Notes: a model not told the origin generated them from the sequence alone. Shown: positions 11,119 to 19,834, counted from the stretch's first letter. The stretch: DNA of 64,000 nt from Cryptosporangium minutisporangium (GCF_039536245.1 NZ_BAAAYN010000012.1:62001-126000), one strand, 5' to 3'. Numbers and translations: made by a program.

Positions 11119-12386
11119 GTGCACCGGAAGTCCAGTACGACGTCGCAGATCTCGGGCTCGCCGGCCACGGTCACAGCCGCATCGAGTGGGCCGACCGGTC
11201 GATGCCGGTGCTGCGCGCGATCCGCGACCGGTTCGCCGCCCAGCGTCCGTTCGACGGGGTGCGCATCGCGGCGTGCCTGAACATCACGGCGGAGACCGCG
11301 AACCTCGTCCGCACGCTGCAGGCCGGTGGGGCCGAGATCCGGCTGTGCGCGTCCAACCCGCTCTCGACCCAGGACGACACGGCGGCCGCGCTGGTGGTCG
11401 AGTACGGCGTCAGCGTCTTCGCGCGGCACCGCTCCGACTCGGTCACCTACCGGCAGCACCTCGACTCGGTCCTCGCCCGCGCACCGGAACTCGTGCTGGA
11501 CGACGCCTGCGACCTGGCCACCGCACTCCACACCGACTACCAGGATCTCCTGCCCGGCCTGCGCGGCGGCTGCGAGGAGACCACCAGCGGCGTCGTGCGG
11601 CTGCGGGCGATGGCGTCGGCCGATGCGCTCCGGTACCCGGTCGTCGCGGTCACCGACACCCCCACGAAGAACCTCGTCGACAATCGGATCGGCACCGCCC
11701 AGTCGTCGATCGACGCGTTGCTGCGCAGCACGAACATGCTGCTGGCCGGCGCCAACGTGGTGGTGGCCGGGTTCGGCTACGTGGGCCAGGGTCTGGCCGC
11801 GCGGCTGACCGGTCTCGGTGCGCGGGTCATCGTCACCGAAATCGACCCGGGCCGCGCGCTGGACGCGACGCTCTCCGGGTACGCGGTGATGACGATGGCC
11901 GAGGCGGCGCCGCTCGGCGACGTGTTCCTCACGGTCACCGGCAATCGGGACGTCATCCGCGCCGAGCACTTCGCGTTGATGAAGGACGGGGCGGTGCTCG
12001 CGAACGCGGGCCACTTTGACCTGGAGATCGACGTGGCGTGGCTCGGGGCGAACGCCGTGGAGCGGCGTATGGAGGTTCGCCCGCACGTCGACGAGTACGT
12101 CCAGGCGGACGGCCGGCGGCTGCTGCTCGTCGCCGAGGGACGGGTCGCGAATCTGGCCGGGGCCGAAGGGCATCCGGCCGCGGTGATGGACATCGCGTTC
12201 GGCATCCAGGCGCTCTCGGCGGAGTGGCTGCTCCGCAACGAGCCGGGTGCGTTGCCTGCGGCGGTGCTGGAGGTGCCGCCGGGCATCGATCGCGAGATCG
12301 CCCGCCTCAAGCTCGCCGCCCTCGACGTCACCCTCGACACCCTCACCGAGACCCAGCTGGCCTACCTGACGTCCTGGAGTAGCTGA
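11115..12386 (+). CDS. Second SAHH-like protein, short form
   Basis: 423 residues, about 64 shorter than SahH at 5.8 kb. It keeps EETTSGVVRLR, the active-site Lys and Asp in TDTPTKNLVDNR, the NAD loop GFGYVGQGLAARLTGLGARV, TEIDPGRALDA and GHFDLEIDV. It lacks the internal insertion and the C-terminal KPDHYRY. The Cys of the main enzyme (YGCRHS) is Thr here (IGTAQSSID), as in archaeal/Thermotoga-type enzymes. These features fit a working short-form SAHH or an enzyme acting on a related S-nucleosyl compound, not a decayed copy. It is coupled to the upstream DUF2142 gene by a 4-bp overlap. Substrate unknown. Confidence 0.85.
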   Translation: MSAPEVQYDVADLGLAGHGHSRIEWADRSMPVLRAIRDRFAAQRPFDGVRIAACLNITAETANLVRTLQAGGAEIRLCASNPLSTQDDTAAALVVEYGVSVFARHRSDSVTYRQHLDSVLARAPELVLDDACDLATALHTDYQDLLPGLRGGCEETTSGVVRLRAMASADALRYPVVAVTDTPTKNLVDNRIGTAQSSIDALLRSTNMLLAGANVVVAGFGYVGQGLAARLTGLGARVIVTEIDPGRALDATLSGYAVMTMAEAAPLGDVFLTVTGNRDVIRAEHFALMKDGAVLANAGHFDLEIDVAWLGANAVERRMEVRPHVDEYVQADGRRLLLVAEGRVANLAGAEGHPAAVMDIAFGIQALSAEWLLRNEPGALPAAVLEVPPGIDREIARLKLAALDVTLDTLTETQLAYLTSWSS

Positions 12387-12422
12387 GCGCCGCCCGAGAC
12401 ACGGTCGCTTGTAGAACGGGTA

Positions 12423-12535
12423 CGAAGGTGGAGCCCGCCGAGGACGAGGCTGGCAGTTGAGCGCGAGGCGCCGCCTCGACCTTGTGGTGGTCTCAAGGCC
12501 TCGCGCTCGCCTGCCAGGCTCGCCCCTCGGCGGGC
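12423..12535 (-). repeat. Interspersed ~110-bp hairpin element, copy A (reverse orientation)
   Basis: Copy A lies after the SAHH-like gene. Arms 12433-12469 and 12498-12535 pair at about 33 of 37 positions with one bulge. The apical part, read on the minus strand, is GGCCTTGAGACCAC, a few bases, then AAGGTCGAGGCGGC. The same core with differing inner stems appears at 21335-21445 and 55028-55136. On the minus strand the stem is followed by GGGCTCCA as in the other copies. It may be a mobile non-coding element or a structured 3' RNA; no transposase is nearby. Confidence 0.85.
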
Positions 12536-12589
12536 CGCCCACAAAGAGTTGTGTGATGTGTTAGTGGGGCCTGCCCGGTTGAGTTCGAG

Positions 12590-12608
12590 ATAGGTAAGGC
12601 TTACCGTG
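12590..12608 (+). promoter_or_regulatory. DtxR/IdeR-type iron box before efeUOB
   Basis: The sequence TAGGTAAGGCTTACC (12591-12605) contains the near-perfect palindrome GGTAAG-G-CTTACC and matches the 19-bp actinobacterial iron-box consensus at 13 positions. A second, weaker iron-box-like stretch GAGGCTTGCCTTGG follows at 12611-12624. IdeR/DtxR with iron(II) would repress transcription here, so efeUOB should be switched on by iron starvation. The box lies about 130 bp upstream of the efeU start. Confidence 0.8.
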
Positions 12609-12739
12609 GCGAGGCTTGCCTTGGCGTTTCCAGACCGTGAGTGGTGGTCGGAGCACGTCACGTCGACGACCGTCCGCCCCGGCCGTGCGATCCGGGGTGG
12701 GCAGACACCTGGACGGACGGCGACGCAGAGGGGCAGCGG

Positions 12740-13687
12740 ATGTTCGACTACTTCTTCCCGAACCTCCTCATCGGCCTCCGCGAGGGCCTGGAGGCCGCGC
12801 TCGTCGTCAGCATCCTCGTCGCCTACCTGGTGAAGACCGAGCGCCGCAACCGCCTCCCACTCGTCTGGGCAGGGGTCGCCGCCGCGATCGCCGTGTCGGT
12901 AGCGTTCGGCGCGCTGCTCACCTACGCCATCACCGGCCTGGACACGTTCAAGCAGCAGGAACTGGCCGGTGGTTTCCTGTCGATCGTCGCGGTCGGCTTG
13001 GTCACCTGGATGATCTTCTGGATGCGACGGACGGCCCGTCACCTCAAGGCCGACCTCACCGGAAAGCTCGAAGCGGCGATCGCGATGGGCGCGGGGGCGG
13101 TCGCGCTGATGGCGTTCCTGGCGGTGGCCCGCGAGGGCCTGGAGACCACGCTGTTCTTCTTCAGCGCCGCCCAGCAGGCGGAGAGCGAGCTCGGGCCGCT
13201 GCTCGGCTTCCTGGCCGGCATCGTGATCGCCGTCGCGCTGGCGTTCGCGCTGTACCGGGGCGCGGTCCGGATCAACCTGGGCACGTTCTTCACCTGGACG
13301 GGTGCGCTGCTGGTCGTCGTCGCCGCAGGCATCTTCTCCTACGGCTTCCACGACCTGCAGGAAGCGGAGGTCCTTCCCGGACTGAACACGCTGGCCTTCG
13401 ACGTCAGCGCCCAGGTCCCGCCGGACAGTTGGTACGGCACCCTGCTCAAGGGCATCTTCAACTTCCAGCCGCAGACGACCGTGCTGCAGGCGATCGCCTG
13501 GACCGCGTACCTCGTCCCGGTGCTGACGTTCTTCCTCTGGCCCAGCCGGACGAAATCACCCACCGCGGTGGCCGCGGACGGCGGCGACTCGCGGACCACG
13601 CAGGTCGGGGACGGCGCCGCTGTCGAGGCGTCGGCCGACGACACGTCCACCAAGAACTCGGTGACGGGCGCTCCCACCGGATCCTGA
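12740..13687 (+). CDS. efeU: Iron permease EfeU (FTR1 family)
   Basis: 315 residues from ATG 12740, preceded by AGAGGGG; the frame is open further upstream but has no conserved residues there. Seven membrane segments. Both iron-binding motifs of the FTR1/OFeT family are present: REGLE in the first segment (GLREGLEAALVVSILVAYL) and again in segment four (AREGLETTLFFF). The protein forms the inner-membrane channel of the EfeUOB iron uptake system. It is the first gene of a three-gene unit behind an iron box; efeO begins 84 bp downstream. The last ~45 residues are a hydrophilic Thr/Ser/Ala-rich tail. Confidence 0.95.
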   Translation: MFDYFFPNLLIGLREGLEAALVVSILVAYLVKTERRNRLPLVWAGVAAAIAVSVAFGALLTYAITGLDTFKQQELAGGFLSIVAVGLVTWMIFWMRRTARHLKADLTGKLEAAIAMGAGAVALMAFLAVAREGLETTLFFFSAAQQAESELGPLLGFLAGIVIAVALAFALYRGAVRINLGTFFTWTGALLVVVAAGIFSYGFHDLQEAEVLPGLNTLAFDVSAQVPPDSWYGTLLKGIFNFQPQTTVLQAIAWTAYLVPVLTFFLWPSRTKSPTAVAADGGDSRTTQVGDGAAVEASADDTSTKNSVTGAPTGS

Positions 13688-13771
13688 GTGCTCCCACCGG
13701 CCGTAGGCCGGAATCCCCACCCGCCGGCGCGGCCCGACCGTGCGCCGGAACGAACAGGAGAAACCCCCCAC

Positions 13772-14914
13772 ATGCGGACTTCCAGACCCTCCACCGTGCT
13801 CGTCCTGGCGCTCGCGGGCGTCACGCTGCTCGGCGCGGCCGGATGCGGCTCCAACGACGACGAGTCGGGCGACGCGTCCGGCGGTCCGATCTCGGTGGCC
13901 GCCACCGACACGTCGTGCAAGGTCGGTAAGACCAAGCTCGACGCCGGGACCAGCACGTTCGAGATCAAGAACACCGGCACGAAGGTCACCGAGTTCTACG
14001 TGTACGCCGAAGGCGACCGCATCATGGGTGAGGTCGAGAACATCGGCCCCGGCCTGTCGCGGAAGCTGATCGTCGAGCTGCCGGCCGGTGCGTACGAAGG
14101 CGCGTGCAAGCCGGGGATGCGGGGCGACGGGATCCGTACCGCGCTCGAGGTCACCGGCGCGAGCCAGTCGCTCTCCACCGACGACAAGCTCGCCGCGGCC
14201 ACCCAGAGCTACCAGCGCTACGTGAAGAGCCAGACCGGCGCGCTGATCACCAAGACCACCGAGTTCGTGAACGCGGTCAAGGCCAACGACATCGAGAAGG
14301 CGAAGGCGCTGTTCCCGGTCTCACGGACGTACTGGGAGCGGATCGAGCCGGTCGCGGAGAGCTTCGGCGACCTCGACCCGAAGATCGACGCCCGGGAGAA
14401 CGACGTCGAGCCGGGGACGGAGTGGACCGGGTTCCACCGGATCGAGAAGGACCTCTGGATCACCAAGGACGTCTCCAAGGACGGCGCGCTCGCCGACAAG
14501 TTGCTGGCGGACGTCCAGGAGGTCGTCGACAAGGCCAACACCGTGCAGCTCTCGCCGCTGCAGCTGGCCAACGGCGCCAAGGAACTGCTCGACGAGGTCG
14601 CGACCGGGAAGATCACCGGCGAGGAGGACCGCTACTCGCACACCGACCTCTGGGACTTCCAGGCGAACGTGGAGGGTTCCGAGGCGGCGATCGCCGCGCT
14701 GCGTCCGACGCTGGTCGAGCGGAACCCCGAGCTGGTGAAGAAGCTCGACGCTCAGTTCGCCGCCGTGCAGAAGCTGCTCGACGCGCAGGCGACCGACGAC
14801 GGCTTCAAGCTGTACACCGAGCTCACCAAGGCCGAGATCAAGCAGTTCGCCACGGCGGTCGACGCGTTGAGCGAGCCGCTGAGCCAGGTCGCGGCGGTCG
14901 TCGCGCAGAAGTGA
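13772..14914 (+). CDS. efeO: Iron uptake lipoprotein EfeO (cupredoxin-like domain plus M75/imelysin domain)
   Basis: 380 residues from ATG 13772 (CAGGAG upstream). The N-terminus is a lipoprotein signal (VLVLALAGVTLLGAAGCGS) with Cys as the lipidation site, so the protein should be anchored outside the membrane. A cupredoxin-like EfeO N-domain (VAATDTSCKVGKTKLDAGTS) follows, then the imelysin/M75 domain with its HxxE motif in WTGFHRIEKDLW and YSHTDLWDFQANVEGSE. EfeO is thought to bind extracellular iron and pass it to EfeU. It lies between efeU and efeB in the expected order. Confidence 0.95.
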   Translation: MRTSRPSTVLVLALAGVTLLGAAGCGSNDDESGDASGGPISVAATDTSCKVGKTKLDAGTSTFEIKNTGTKVTEFYVYAEGDRIMGEVENIGPGLSRKLIVELPAGAYEGACKPGMRGDGIRTALEVTGASQSLSTDDKLAAATQSYQRYVKSQTGALITKTTEFVNAVKANDIEKAKALFPVSRTYWERIEPVAESFGDLDPKIDARENDVEPGTEWTGFHRIEKDLWITKDVSKDGALADKLLADVQEVVDKANTVQLSPLQLANGAKELLDEVATGKITGEEDRYSHTDLWDFQANVEGSEAAIAALRPTLVERNPELVKKLDAQFAAVQKLLDAQATDDGFKLYTELTKAEIKQFATAVDALSEPLSQVAAVVAQK

Positions 14915-14968
14915 GTAGTGACGGGGCGCTCCGGCTGCGGAGCACCCCGACGCGAGGAAGGGCTGAGA

Positions 14969-16345
14969 ATGGCACGGACCACCGAGGACGGCACCGGCCG
15001 GATCCCCGCGCCGGACGGCACCGCCGCACCGGCGGAGGCCACACCCGAGGCTCCCGCCGCGCCGCAGCGAGAGCCGTCGCAGCGAGGGCTGTCGCGGCGA
15101 CGACTCTTGGGCGCGAGCGCCGCCGGCCTGGCCGGGCTGGGTGCTGCGGCGGCCGGCGGTTACGTCGTCGCCGACGCGCGTTCGGGTGCGCGCTCCAGCG
15201 GCAGCGACGCCGCGGCGGCCGTTCCGTTCTACGGCGTCCACCAGGCGGGCATCGTCACGCCGGCGCAGGACCGGCTGCACTTCGTCAGCTTCGACATCAC
15301 GACCACGAGCCGCGCCGACCTGGTCGACGTGCTGCGGGAGTGGACGAAGGCGGCCGAGCGGATGACGGCGGGGGAGGCGGCCGGCGACACCGGAGCGGTC
15401 GACGGGCCGATCGAGGCGCCGCCGGAGGACACCGGTGAGGCGCTCGGACTCCCGGCGTCGCAGTTGACGCTGACGATCGGGTTCGGCCCGACGATGTTCG
15501 ACCGGCGGTTCGGCTTGGCGGCCCGACGCCCGCCCGCCCTCGTCGACCTGCCCGCGTTTCCGGGCGACGCCCTGGACCCGGCCCGCTCCGGCGGTGACCT
15601 CGCGATCCAGGCGTGCGCCCACGACCCGCAGGTGGCGGTGCACGCGGTGCGCAACCTCGCCCGCATCGGCTTCGGTGCGGTCGCGGTGCGCTGGTCGCAG
15701 CTCGGTTTCGGCCGGACGTCGTCGACCTCGCGCGACCAGGCCACGCCGCGGAACCTGTTCGGATTCAAGGACGGCACCCGGAACCTGAAGGCGGAGGATT
15801 CGGCGCTGCTCGAGGAGCAGCTCTGGGCCGCGCCGGGTGACGGCGCACCGTGGATGGCCGGCGGGTCGTACCTGGTGGCCCGGCGGATGCGGATGCACAT
15901 CGAGACGTGGGACCGGACCCCGCTCTCCGAGCAGCAGGCGATCTTCGGCCGGTTCAAAGGCACCGGAGCGCCGACGACGAGCGTGGACGCCGACGACAAC
16001 GAGTTCGACGACTTCGAGTTCGACACGGTGACCGGTGCGTCGGAGCCGGTGATCGCGATGGATGCGCACACCCGGCTGGCGCACCCGGACCAGAACGCCG
16101 GCGCGCGGCTGCTGCGCCGCGGCTACAACTTCGTGGACGGCTCGGACGGGCTGGGCCGTCTGGACGCGGGCCTGTTCTTCCTGGCCTACCAGCGGGACCC
16201 GCGGAAGCAGTTCATCCCGATCCAGCGGAACCTGGCCCGCTCGGACACGATGAACGAGTACGTGAAGCACGTCGGGAGTGCGGTGTTCGCGTGCCCGCCG
16301 GGTGTCCGGAAGGGCGGCTACTGGGGCGACACGCTCTTCACTTAA
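14969..16345 (+). CDS. efeB: Deferrochelatase/DyP-type peroxidase EfeB
   Basis: 458 residues from ATG 14969 (AGGAAGGG upstream). A twin-arginine signal is clear: RGLSRRRLLGASAAGLAG. This exports the folded, haem-loaded enzyme. The DyP catalytic Asp motif is GFKDGTRN, and the haem-ligand region is MDAHTRLAHPDQ followed by LLRRGYNFVDG. The protein ends in the family's FACPPGVRKGGYWGD. With EfeU and EfeO it completes the iron/haem acquisition set; EfeB can act as a peroxidase and has been proposed to take iron from haem. The stop overlaps the stop end of the convergent RDD gene by 4 bp. Confidence 0.96.
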   Translation: MARTTEDGTGRIPAPDGTAAPAEATPEAPAAPQREPSQRGLSRRRLLGASAAGLAGLGAAAAGGYVVADARSGARSSGSDAAAAVPFYGVHQAGIVTPAQDRLHFVSFDITTTSRADLVDVLREWTKAAERMTAGEAAGDTGAVDGPIEAPPEDTGEALGLPASQLTLTIGFGPTMFDRRFGLAARRPPALVDLPAFPGDALDPARSGGDLAIQACAHDPQVAVHAVRNLARIGFGAVAVRWSQLGFGRTSSTSRDQATPRNLFGFKDGTRNLKAEDSALLEEQLWAAPGDGAPWMAGGSYLVARRMRMHIETWDRTPLSEQQAIFGRFKGTGAPTTSVDADDNEFDDFEFDTVTGASEPVIAMDAHTRLAHPDQNAGARLLRRGYNFVDGSDGLGRLDAGLFFLAYQRDPRKQFIPIQRNLARSDTMNEYVKHVGSAVFACPPGVRKGGYWGDTLFT

Positions 16346-17223
16346 GAGGGCTTCCAGGACCCGTCTGGACCGGGGACGGGCGTCGGCAGCGCCGGTGCGC
16401 CGAGGGCCACCACCGCCCGTCGTGCGGCCAGCCGCTCGGCCTCCCGGCGCCGACGCTCGGCGAGCACCGCGTTCAGGTAGGCCCAGCCGGGCGTGCCCGG
16501 CGGGGGAGGCGGTGTCGTGCTGCGGAGCACCTCGTCGGCGAGCCGCCGCCCGAGCGACGTCCGCGCTTCGGCGCGCATGCGCGGTGCGCGGGTGAGGAAC
16601 TGGCGCAGCGTCATCGCGAGGGAGTCGTCGATGCCGGTCAGGTCGAGGTCGCGAGCCCAGCGTGCGAGTTCCGGCGGCATGGAGATCGGGTGCTGGCGGC
16701 TCAGGTCCGGCAGGCGCTCGACCAGGACGATCGTGCCTGCTGCGAGGTCACCCAGCCGCTTTCCCCTGGCCGAGAACAGGATGCAGCTGGAGCCGAAGAT
16801 CCAGGTCAGCGGCGGCAGGAACAGGCCGGGCCACTCGATCGCGACGCCGATCAGCCCACGGGTCAACGCGTGCCGGAACCGGATCGGGCCGCCGTCGTCG
16901 CGGACCACCCGCAGTCCGAGCGCGAATTTTCCCGGACTCCGGCCGCGGCTCAGCGTCTCGAAGCTGACCGGCCAGACCACGAACGTGAACACCAGCACGA
17001 GCACCGAGAGCGTGCTCGCGACCGCGAAGTTGGCTTGCACCGCGACCGCGCCGAGCAGGGTGCTGAGCAGGATGTACAGCATGATCTGGATGAACGCGTC
17101 GATGCCGATCGCGACCGCCCGGGTGGCGAGCCGGGCTACCGGCAGTTCGACCTCGACGGCCTCCCCGATGATCAGCCGCTGCTGATCCGCTGCCCGCGCG
17201 CTCACCCGCTCAGCCTCGCACAT
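16342..17223 (-). CDS. RDD-family membrane protein
   Basis: 293 residues. The N-terminal half is an RDD domain with about four membrane segments: RLATRAVAIGIDAFIQIMLY holds the Arg and Asp that define the family, followed by LSRGRSPGKFALGLRVVRDD. The C-terminal ~130 residues are soluble, with LARWARDLDLTGIDDSLAMT, a stretch seen in actinobacterial RDD proteins that often sit beside a stage II sporulation M-like protein and MoxR/VWA genes. Here those are not adjacent (a MoxR/VWA pair lies at 55-58 kb). Function unknown; some RDD proteins act in ion transport. Start at ATG 17223; GTG at 17202 (VSARAADQQ) is an alternative. Confidence 0.85.
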   Translation of the reverse strand: MCEAERVSARAADQQRLIIGEAVEVELPVARLATRAVAIGIDAFIQIMLYILLSTLLGAVAVQANFAVASTLSVLVLVFTFVVWPVSFETLSRGRSPGKFALGLRVVRDDGGPIRFRHALTRGLIGVAIEWPGLFLPPLTWIFGSSCILFSARGKRLGDLAAGTIVLVERLPDLSRQHPISMPPELARWARDLDLTGIDDSLAMTLRQFLTRAPRMRAEARTSLGRRLADEVLRSTTPPPPPGTPGWAYLNAVLAERRRREAERLAARRAVVALGAPALPTPVPGPDGSWKPS

Positions 17224-17263
17224 GTCCGCTCGCCTCGGCCCGGGTGCCCGGCGTCGCGCGTGG

Positions 17264-17908
17264 TCAGGCGAGGGTGAAGCCGAGTTCTATTGCCAGCACA
17301 TCGGCCAGGGCGATGGCCTGGTCGGTCGTGATCATGGCGCCTCGCAGCGTCGTCAGGCCCTTGGCGCCCGCCAGCCGGGACGTCCGCAGGTCACATTTGC
17401 GGGCGGCGTCCGCGCCGAACTCGGCGCCCTGCAGGTCACAGTCGTCGAAGACGATGCCGGAGAGGTCGCCGCGCAGAGTGGTGCCGGAGAACGTGCAGTC
17501 CCGGAACACGATCGAGCCCTTGCCGCGGCGTACGAACAGGCTGCCGTCGTCCCACCGGCAGCCGCTGATCAGCACGTCCTCCACGAACGAGGCGATCAGG
17601 CGCCAGCCGACCAGGCGTGAGTCGGTGATCGCCAGCCGGCGGGCGGAGACGCCTTCCCAGCGCGCGCCGGCGAGATCGGAGCGCTCGATCCGGACGTCGC
17701 TCAGGTCGAGCGGCTCGAACCTGGTCCCGGAGAGGTCGGCACCCTCGGCCCGCACCGTCGCGATCTCGCCACGTCCGGCGATCCCGACGTACGTGCCGGT
17801 CAGCACGTTGCGGTAGAGGTCGATCTCGTCGTCGAGCGGGCCGTCGAAGGGCTCGAGGACGTCGTCGTCCAGCTGGGGCGGGCGAGGGGCGATCCCAGTC
17901 GGTGGCAC
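17264..17908 (-). CDS. Pentapeptide-repeat protein
   Basis: About 214 residues. Repeats of the A(D/N)LXX type form a right-handed beta helix: GADLSGTRFEPLDLSDVRIE, RSDLAGARWEGVSARRLAIT, FRDCTFSGTTLRGDLSGIVF, CDLQGAEF. Such proteins are binding scaffolds; a few mimic DNA and protect gyrase, but nothing here identifies a partner. The ending GAKGLTTLRGAMITTDQAIA is the common close of pentapeptide proteins. Start is uncertain: GTG 17908 and GTG 17926 are both possible without a visible ribosome site, so translation may be leaderless. The frame is open far upstream, but that part is antisense to the next gene. It is divergent from the phosphotransferase. Confidence 0.8.
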   Translation of the reverse strand: MPPTGIAPRPPQLDDDVLEPFDGPLDDEIDLYRNVLTGTYVGIAGRGEIATVRAEGADLSGTRFEPLDLSDVRIERSDLAGARWEGVSARRLAITDSRLVGWRLIASFVEDVLISGCRWDDGSLFVRRGKGSIVFRDCTFSGTTLRGDLSGIVFDDCDLQGAEFGADAARKCDLRTSRLAGAKGLTTLRGAMITTDQAIALADVLAIELGFTLA

Positions 17909-17971
17909 TGGAAAACCGTAACCCACGTGATCCGGCGTCGGGCGGTGGCGGAGTACCGGGAGAATGGCCGG

Positions 17972-18949
17972 GTGAGCGCTCCGCCGGCCGGACCGGGAAG
18001 TCGAGCTCGTCCACGTCCGACCTGGACCGAACTCCCTGACGCCGTGCGCAGCGGCGTCGAACGGATGCTCGGTGCCCGGGTCGTGGAGGCGAGCAGCGTG
18101 CCGCTGGGGCTCACTCCGGGGCTGGCGTCCCGGCTCGTGCTGGACGACGGGCGACGCGTGTTCGTCAAGGCAGCGGGAGTCCATCGCGGTGCCTCGACGG
18201 TGGAGAAGCTGCGCCGCGAAGGGCGGGTGATGGACGCGCTGCCGCCGGAGGTGCCGGCGCCCCGGCTGCTCGGCACCTACGACGACGGACGGTGGGCCGC
18301 GGTGGCGTGCGCCGACGTCGACGGCCGTCCGCCCACGACGCCCTGGACGCGACCGGAGCTCGACCGGGTGCTGGCCGCCCTCACCGAGTGCGCGGCGGCG
18401 ACGACGCCGAGCCCGCTGCCGGGGCCGAGTTTTGTGCTCGACTGGGCCGGCGACCTGACCGGCTGGCGGCAACTCCCCCTCCGCCCGTCGGCGGAGGCGG
18501 AGCTGCGAGCCGTGCTGCCGGAGGACACCCACTGGGTGACGCGCGACCTCGAACGGCTGGGGCGGCTGGAGGCCGGTTGGTCGGTGGGCGCCAACGGGAA
18601 CACGCTGCTCCACGGCGACATGCGCGCCGACAACATCGTGCTCACCGACGACCACGTCTGGTTCGTCGACTGGCCGTCGGCCTGCGTCGGTGCGCCCTGG
18701 CTCGACCTGCTGTTCCTGCTGCCCGGCGTGGTGGCGACCGGGGCCGATTTTGATCTCGAGGAGATCGTCCGCACCCATCCCCTGACCAGGGACGTCGCGC
18801 CGGAGACGATCACCGCGACGCTGGCGGCGCTCGCCGGGTTCCTGGTGACGGTCGGCCTCGAACCGCCCCCGTGGTACGCGCCGGAGGTCCGGTCGTATCA
18901 GCTCGCCGAGGCTGCTGCGGCGATTCGCTGGCTGGCGCGCCGCGGCTGA
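17972..18949 (+). CDS. Aminoglycoside phosphotransferase-like (APH/choline kinase fold) protein
   Basis: 325 residues from GTG 17972, preceded by GGGAGA. The kinase-like catalytic loop is LLHGDMRADNIVLTDD and the metal-binding Asp is in VWFVDWPSACVGAPWLDLLF. An N-terminal Lys (RRVFVKAAGVHRG) fits the ATP site. The substrate is unknown; most chromosomal members of this family in actinobacteria phosphorylate small metabolites rather than give antibiotic resistance, so no resistance claim is made. It is divergent from the pentapeptide gene with about 60 bp between the starts. Confidence 0.85.
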   Translation: MSAPPAGPGSRARPRPTWTELPDAVRSGVERMLGARVVEASSVPLGLTPGLASRLVLDDGRRVFVKAAGVHRGASTVEKLRREGRVMDALPPEVPAPRLLGTYDDGRWAAVACADVDGRPPTTPWTRPELDRVLAALTECAAATTPSPLPGPSFVLDWAGDLTGWRQLPLRPSAEAELRAVLPEDTHWVTRDLERLGRLEAGWSVGANGNTLLHGDMRADNIVLTDDHVWFVDWPSACVGAPWLDLLFLLPGVVATGADFDLEEIVRTHPLTRDVAPETITATLAALAGFLVTVGLEPPPWYAPEVRSYQLAEAAAAIRWLARRG

Positions 18950-19016
18950 GTTGCAGAAGCGGTGCGGGCGGCCGTACTTCCCTCCGTTCGACCGAACGGA
19001 AACCGATGACGAAGAC

Positions 19017-19415
19017 ATGACCACGGACTCGGCATCGGCGTCGACGCTCCTCGCGGTGCTCCGGCGCCCCGGGACGTTGCTGCTGTGCGTCCTGCTGGCC
19101 GATACGTACGCGTACTTCATCTCGAACGCGGGTGACTCTCCGGTCGGGCTTCTGGTGTACCTGCTGCAGATGTTCTTGCTCTACCGGATCTGGCGGGGCG
19201 CGAACCTCGTGCCGTGGCTGTTGCTGCTGGTGATCTCCGGGTACGAGGCCTTCTGCGTTCGACAGGTGCTCGACGCCGGTGTCGCCGCGGACCACCGGTC
19301 GTGGGTGACCGCACACGTGGTGGCGATCGCGACCACCGTGTTCGTTCTGATCAGCCCTTCTGTTCGCGGCAGACTCGCTCCGGTTCGCGGTTCCGATCCT
19401 CGGCGCGTCGCATGA
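19017..19415 (+). CDS. Small membrane protein of unknown function
   Basis: 132 residues from ATG 19017, about 70 bp after the phosphotransferase. I do not recognise a family. Three to four hydrophobic segments are visible: GTLLLCVLLADTYAYFISNA, VGLLVYLLQMFLLYRIWRGA, VPWLLLLVISGYEAF and AHVVAIATTVFVLISP. It ends in a short Arg-rich tail. It is in the same direction as the phosphotransferase and may share its transcript. Third-position GC is high along the whole frame, which supports a real gene. Confidence 0.6.
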   Translation: MTTDSASASTLLAVLRRPGTLLLCVLLADTYAYFISNAGDSPVGLLVYLLQMFLLYRIWRGANLVPWLLLLVISGYEAFCVRQVLDAGVAADHRSWVTAHVVAIATTVFVLISPSVRGRLAPVRGSDPRRVA

Positions 19416-19578
19416 AGGTGATCTCCGCCACGTCGGCGCCGAGGCGGCGGCCAGCCGGGTACCGACGAGCCGTCGGCACCACCCGGGCGTCCTGCGGTGA
19501 TGACCAGCCGGACGAACCGGGGACGGCGAACGGCTGACCCGGTCCGCCCTGCTGACGGACCGCACGGCATACCGCCAA
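19351..19578 (-). CDS. Possible small unrecognised gene, antisense end
   Basis: The minus frame is free of stops from 19351 to 19656 and has a coding-like composition between 19416 and 19600 (about 79 percent GC at third positions in my count of 62 codons), where no plus-strand gene exists. It reads AVCRAVRQQGGPGQPF and GWSSPQDARVVPTARRYPAG. A TTGACA box lies upstream on this strand near 19631. The only starts are TTG (19578 or 19656). Its last 65 bp overlap the small membrane gene. I do not recognise the protein; it may also be a remnant. Confidence 0.25.
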   Translation of the reverse strand: MAVCRAVRQQGGPGQPFAVPGSSGWSSPQDARVVPTARRYPAGRRLGADVAEITFMRRAEDRNREPERVCREQKG

Positions 19579-19834
19579 CTCGTCGAACTCTGTAACGTTC
19601 TTGTTGCTCGACCGGGAACACCACGTGTCAACCAGGTGGATCGCAGGTCGACGCAAGGGAGTGGCTCCATCCGCAGCCGGCTACCGCCGGTCGAGCCCCC
19701 CGACATCCGGCCACGGCGTCGTTGCTAGCGACGCCCGATGCCCCGTGCCTGTTGAACGCAACGACCCCCTGTGGTCGACGCGCTGGCGGGCTGGCCGGGA
19801 TGCCCACAACGATCGTCGTCGCGTTGGAGTAGTC

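Noticed and set aside
17972-18949. Aminoglycoside resistance gene
   Set aside because: The kinase fold is present, but nothing in the sequence shows aminoglycosides as substrate.
17912-19120. Extended N-terminus of the pentapeptide protein
   Set aside because: This part is antisense to the phosphotransferase with its catalytic motifs, and contains no pentapeptide repeats.
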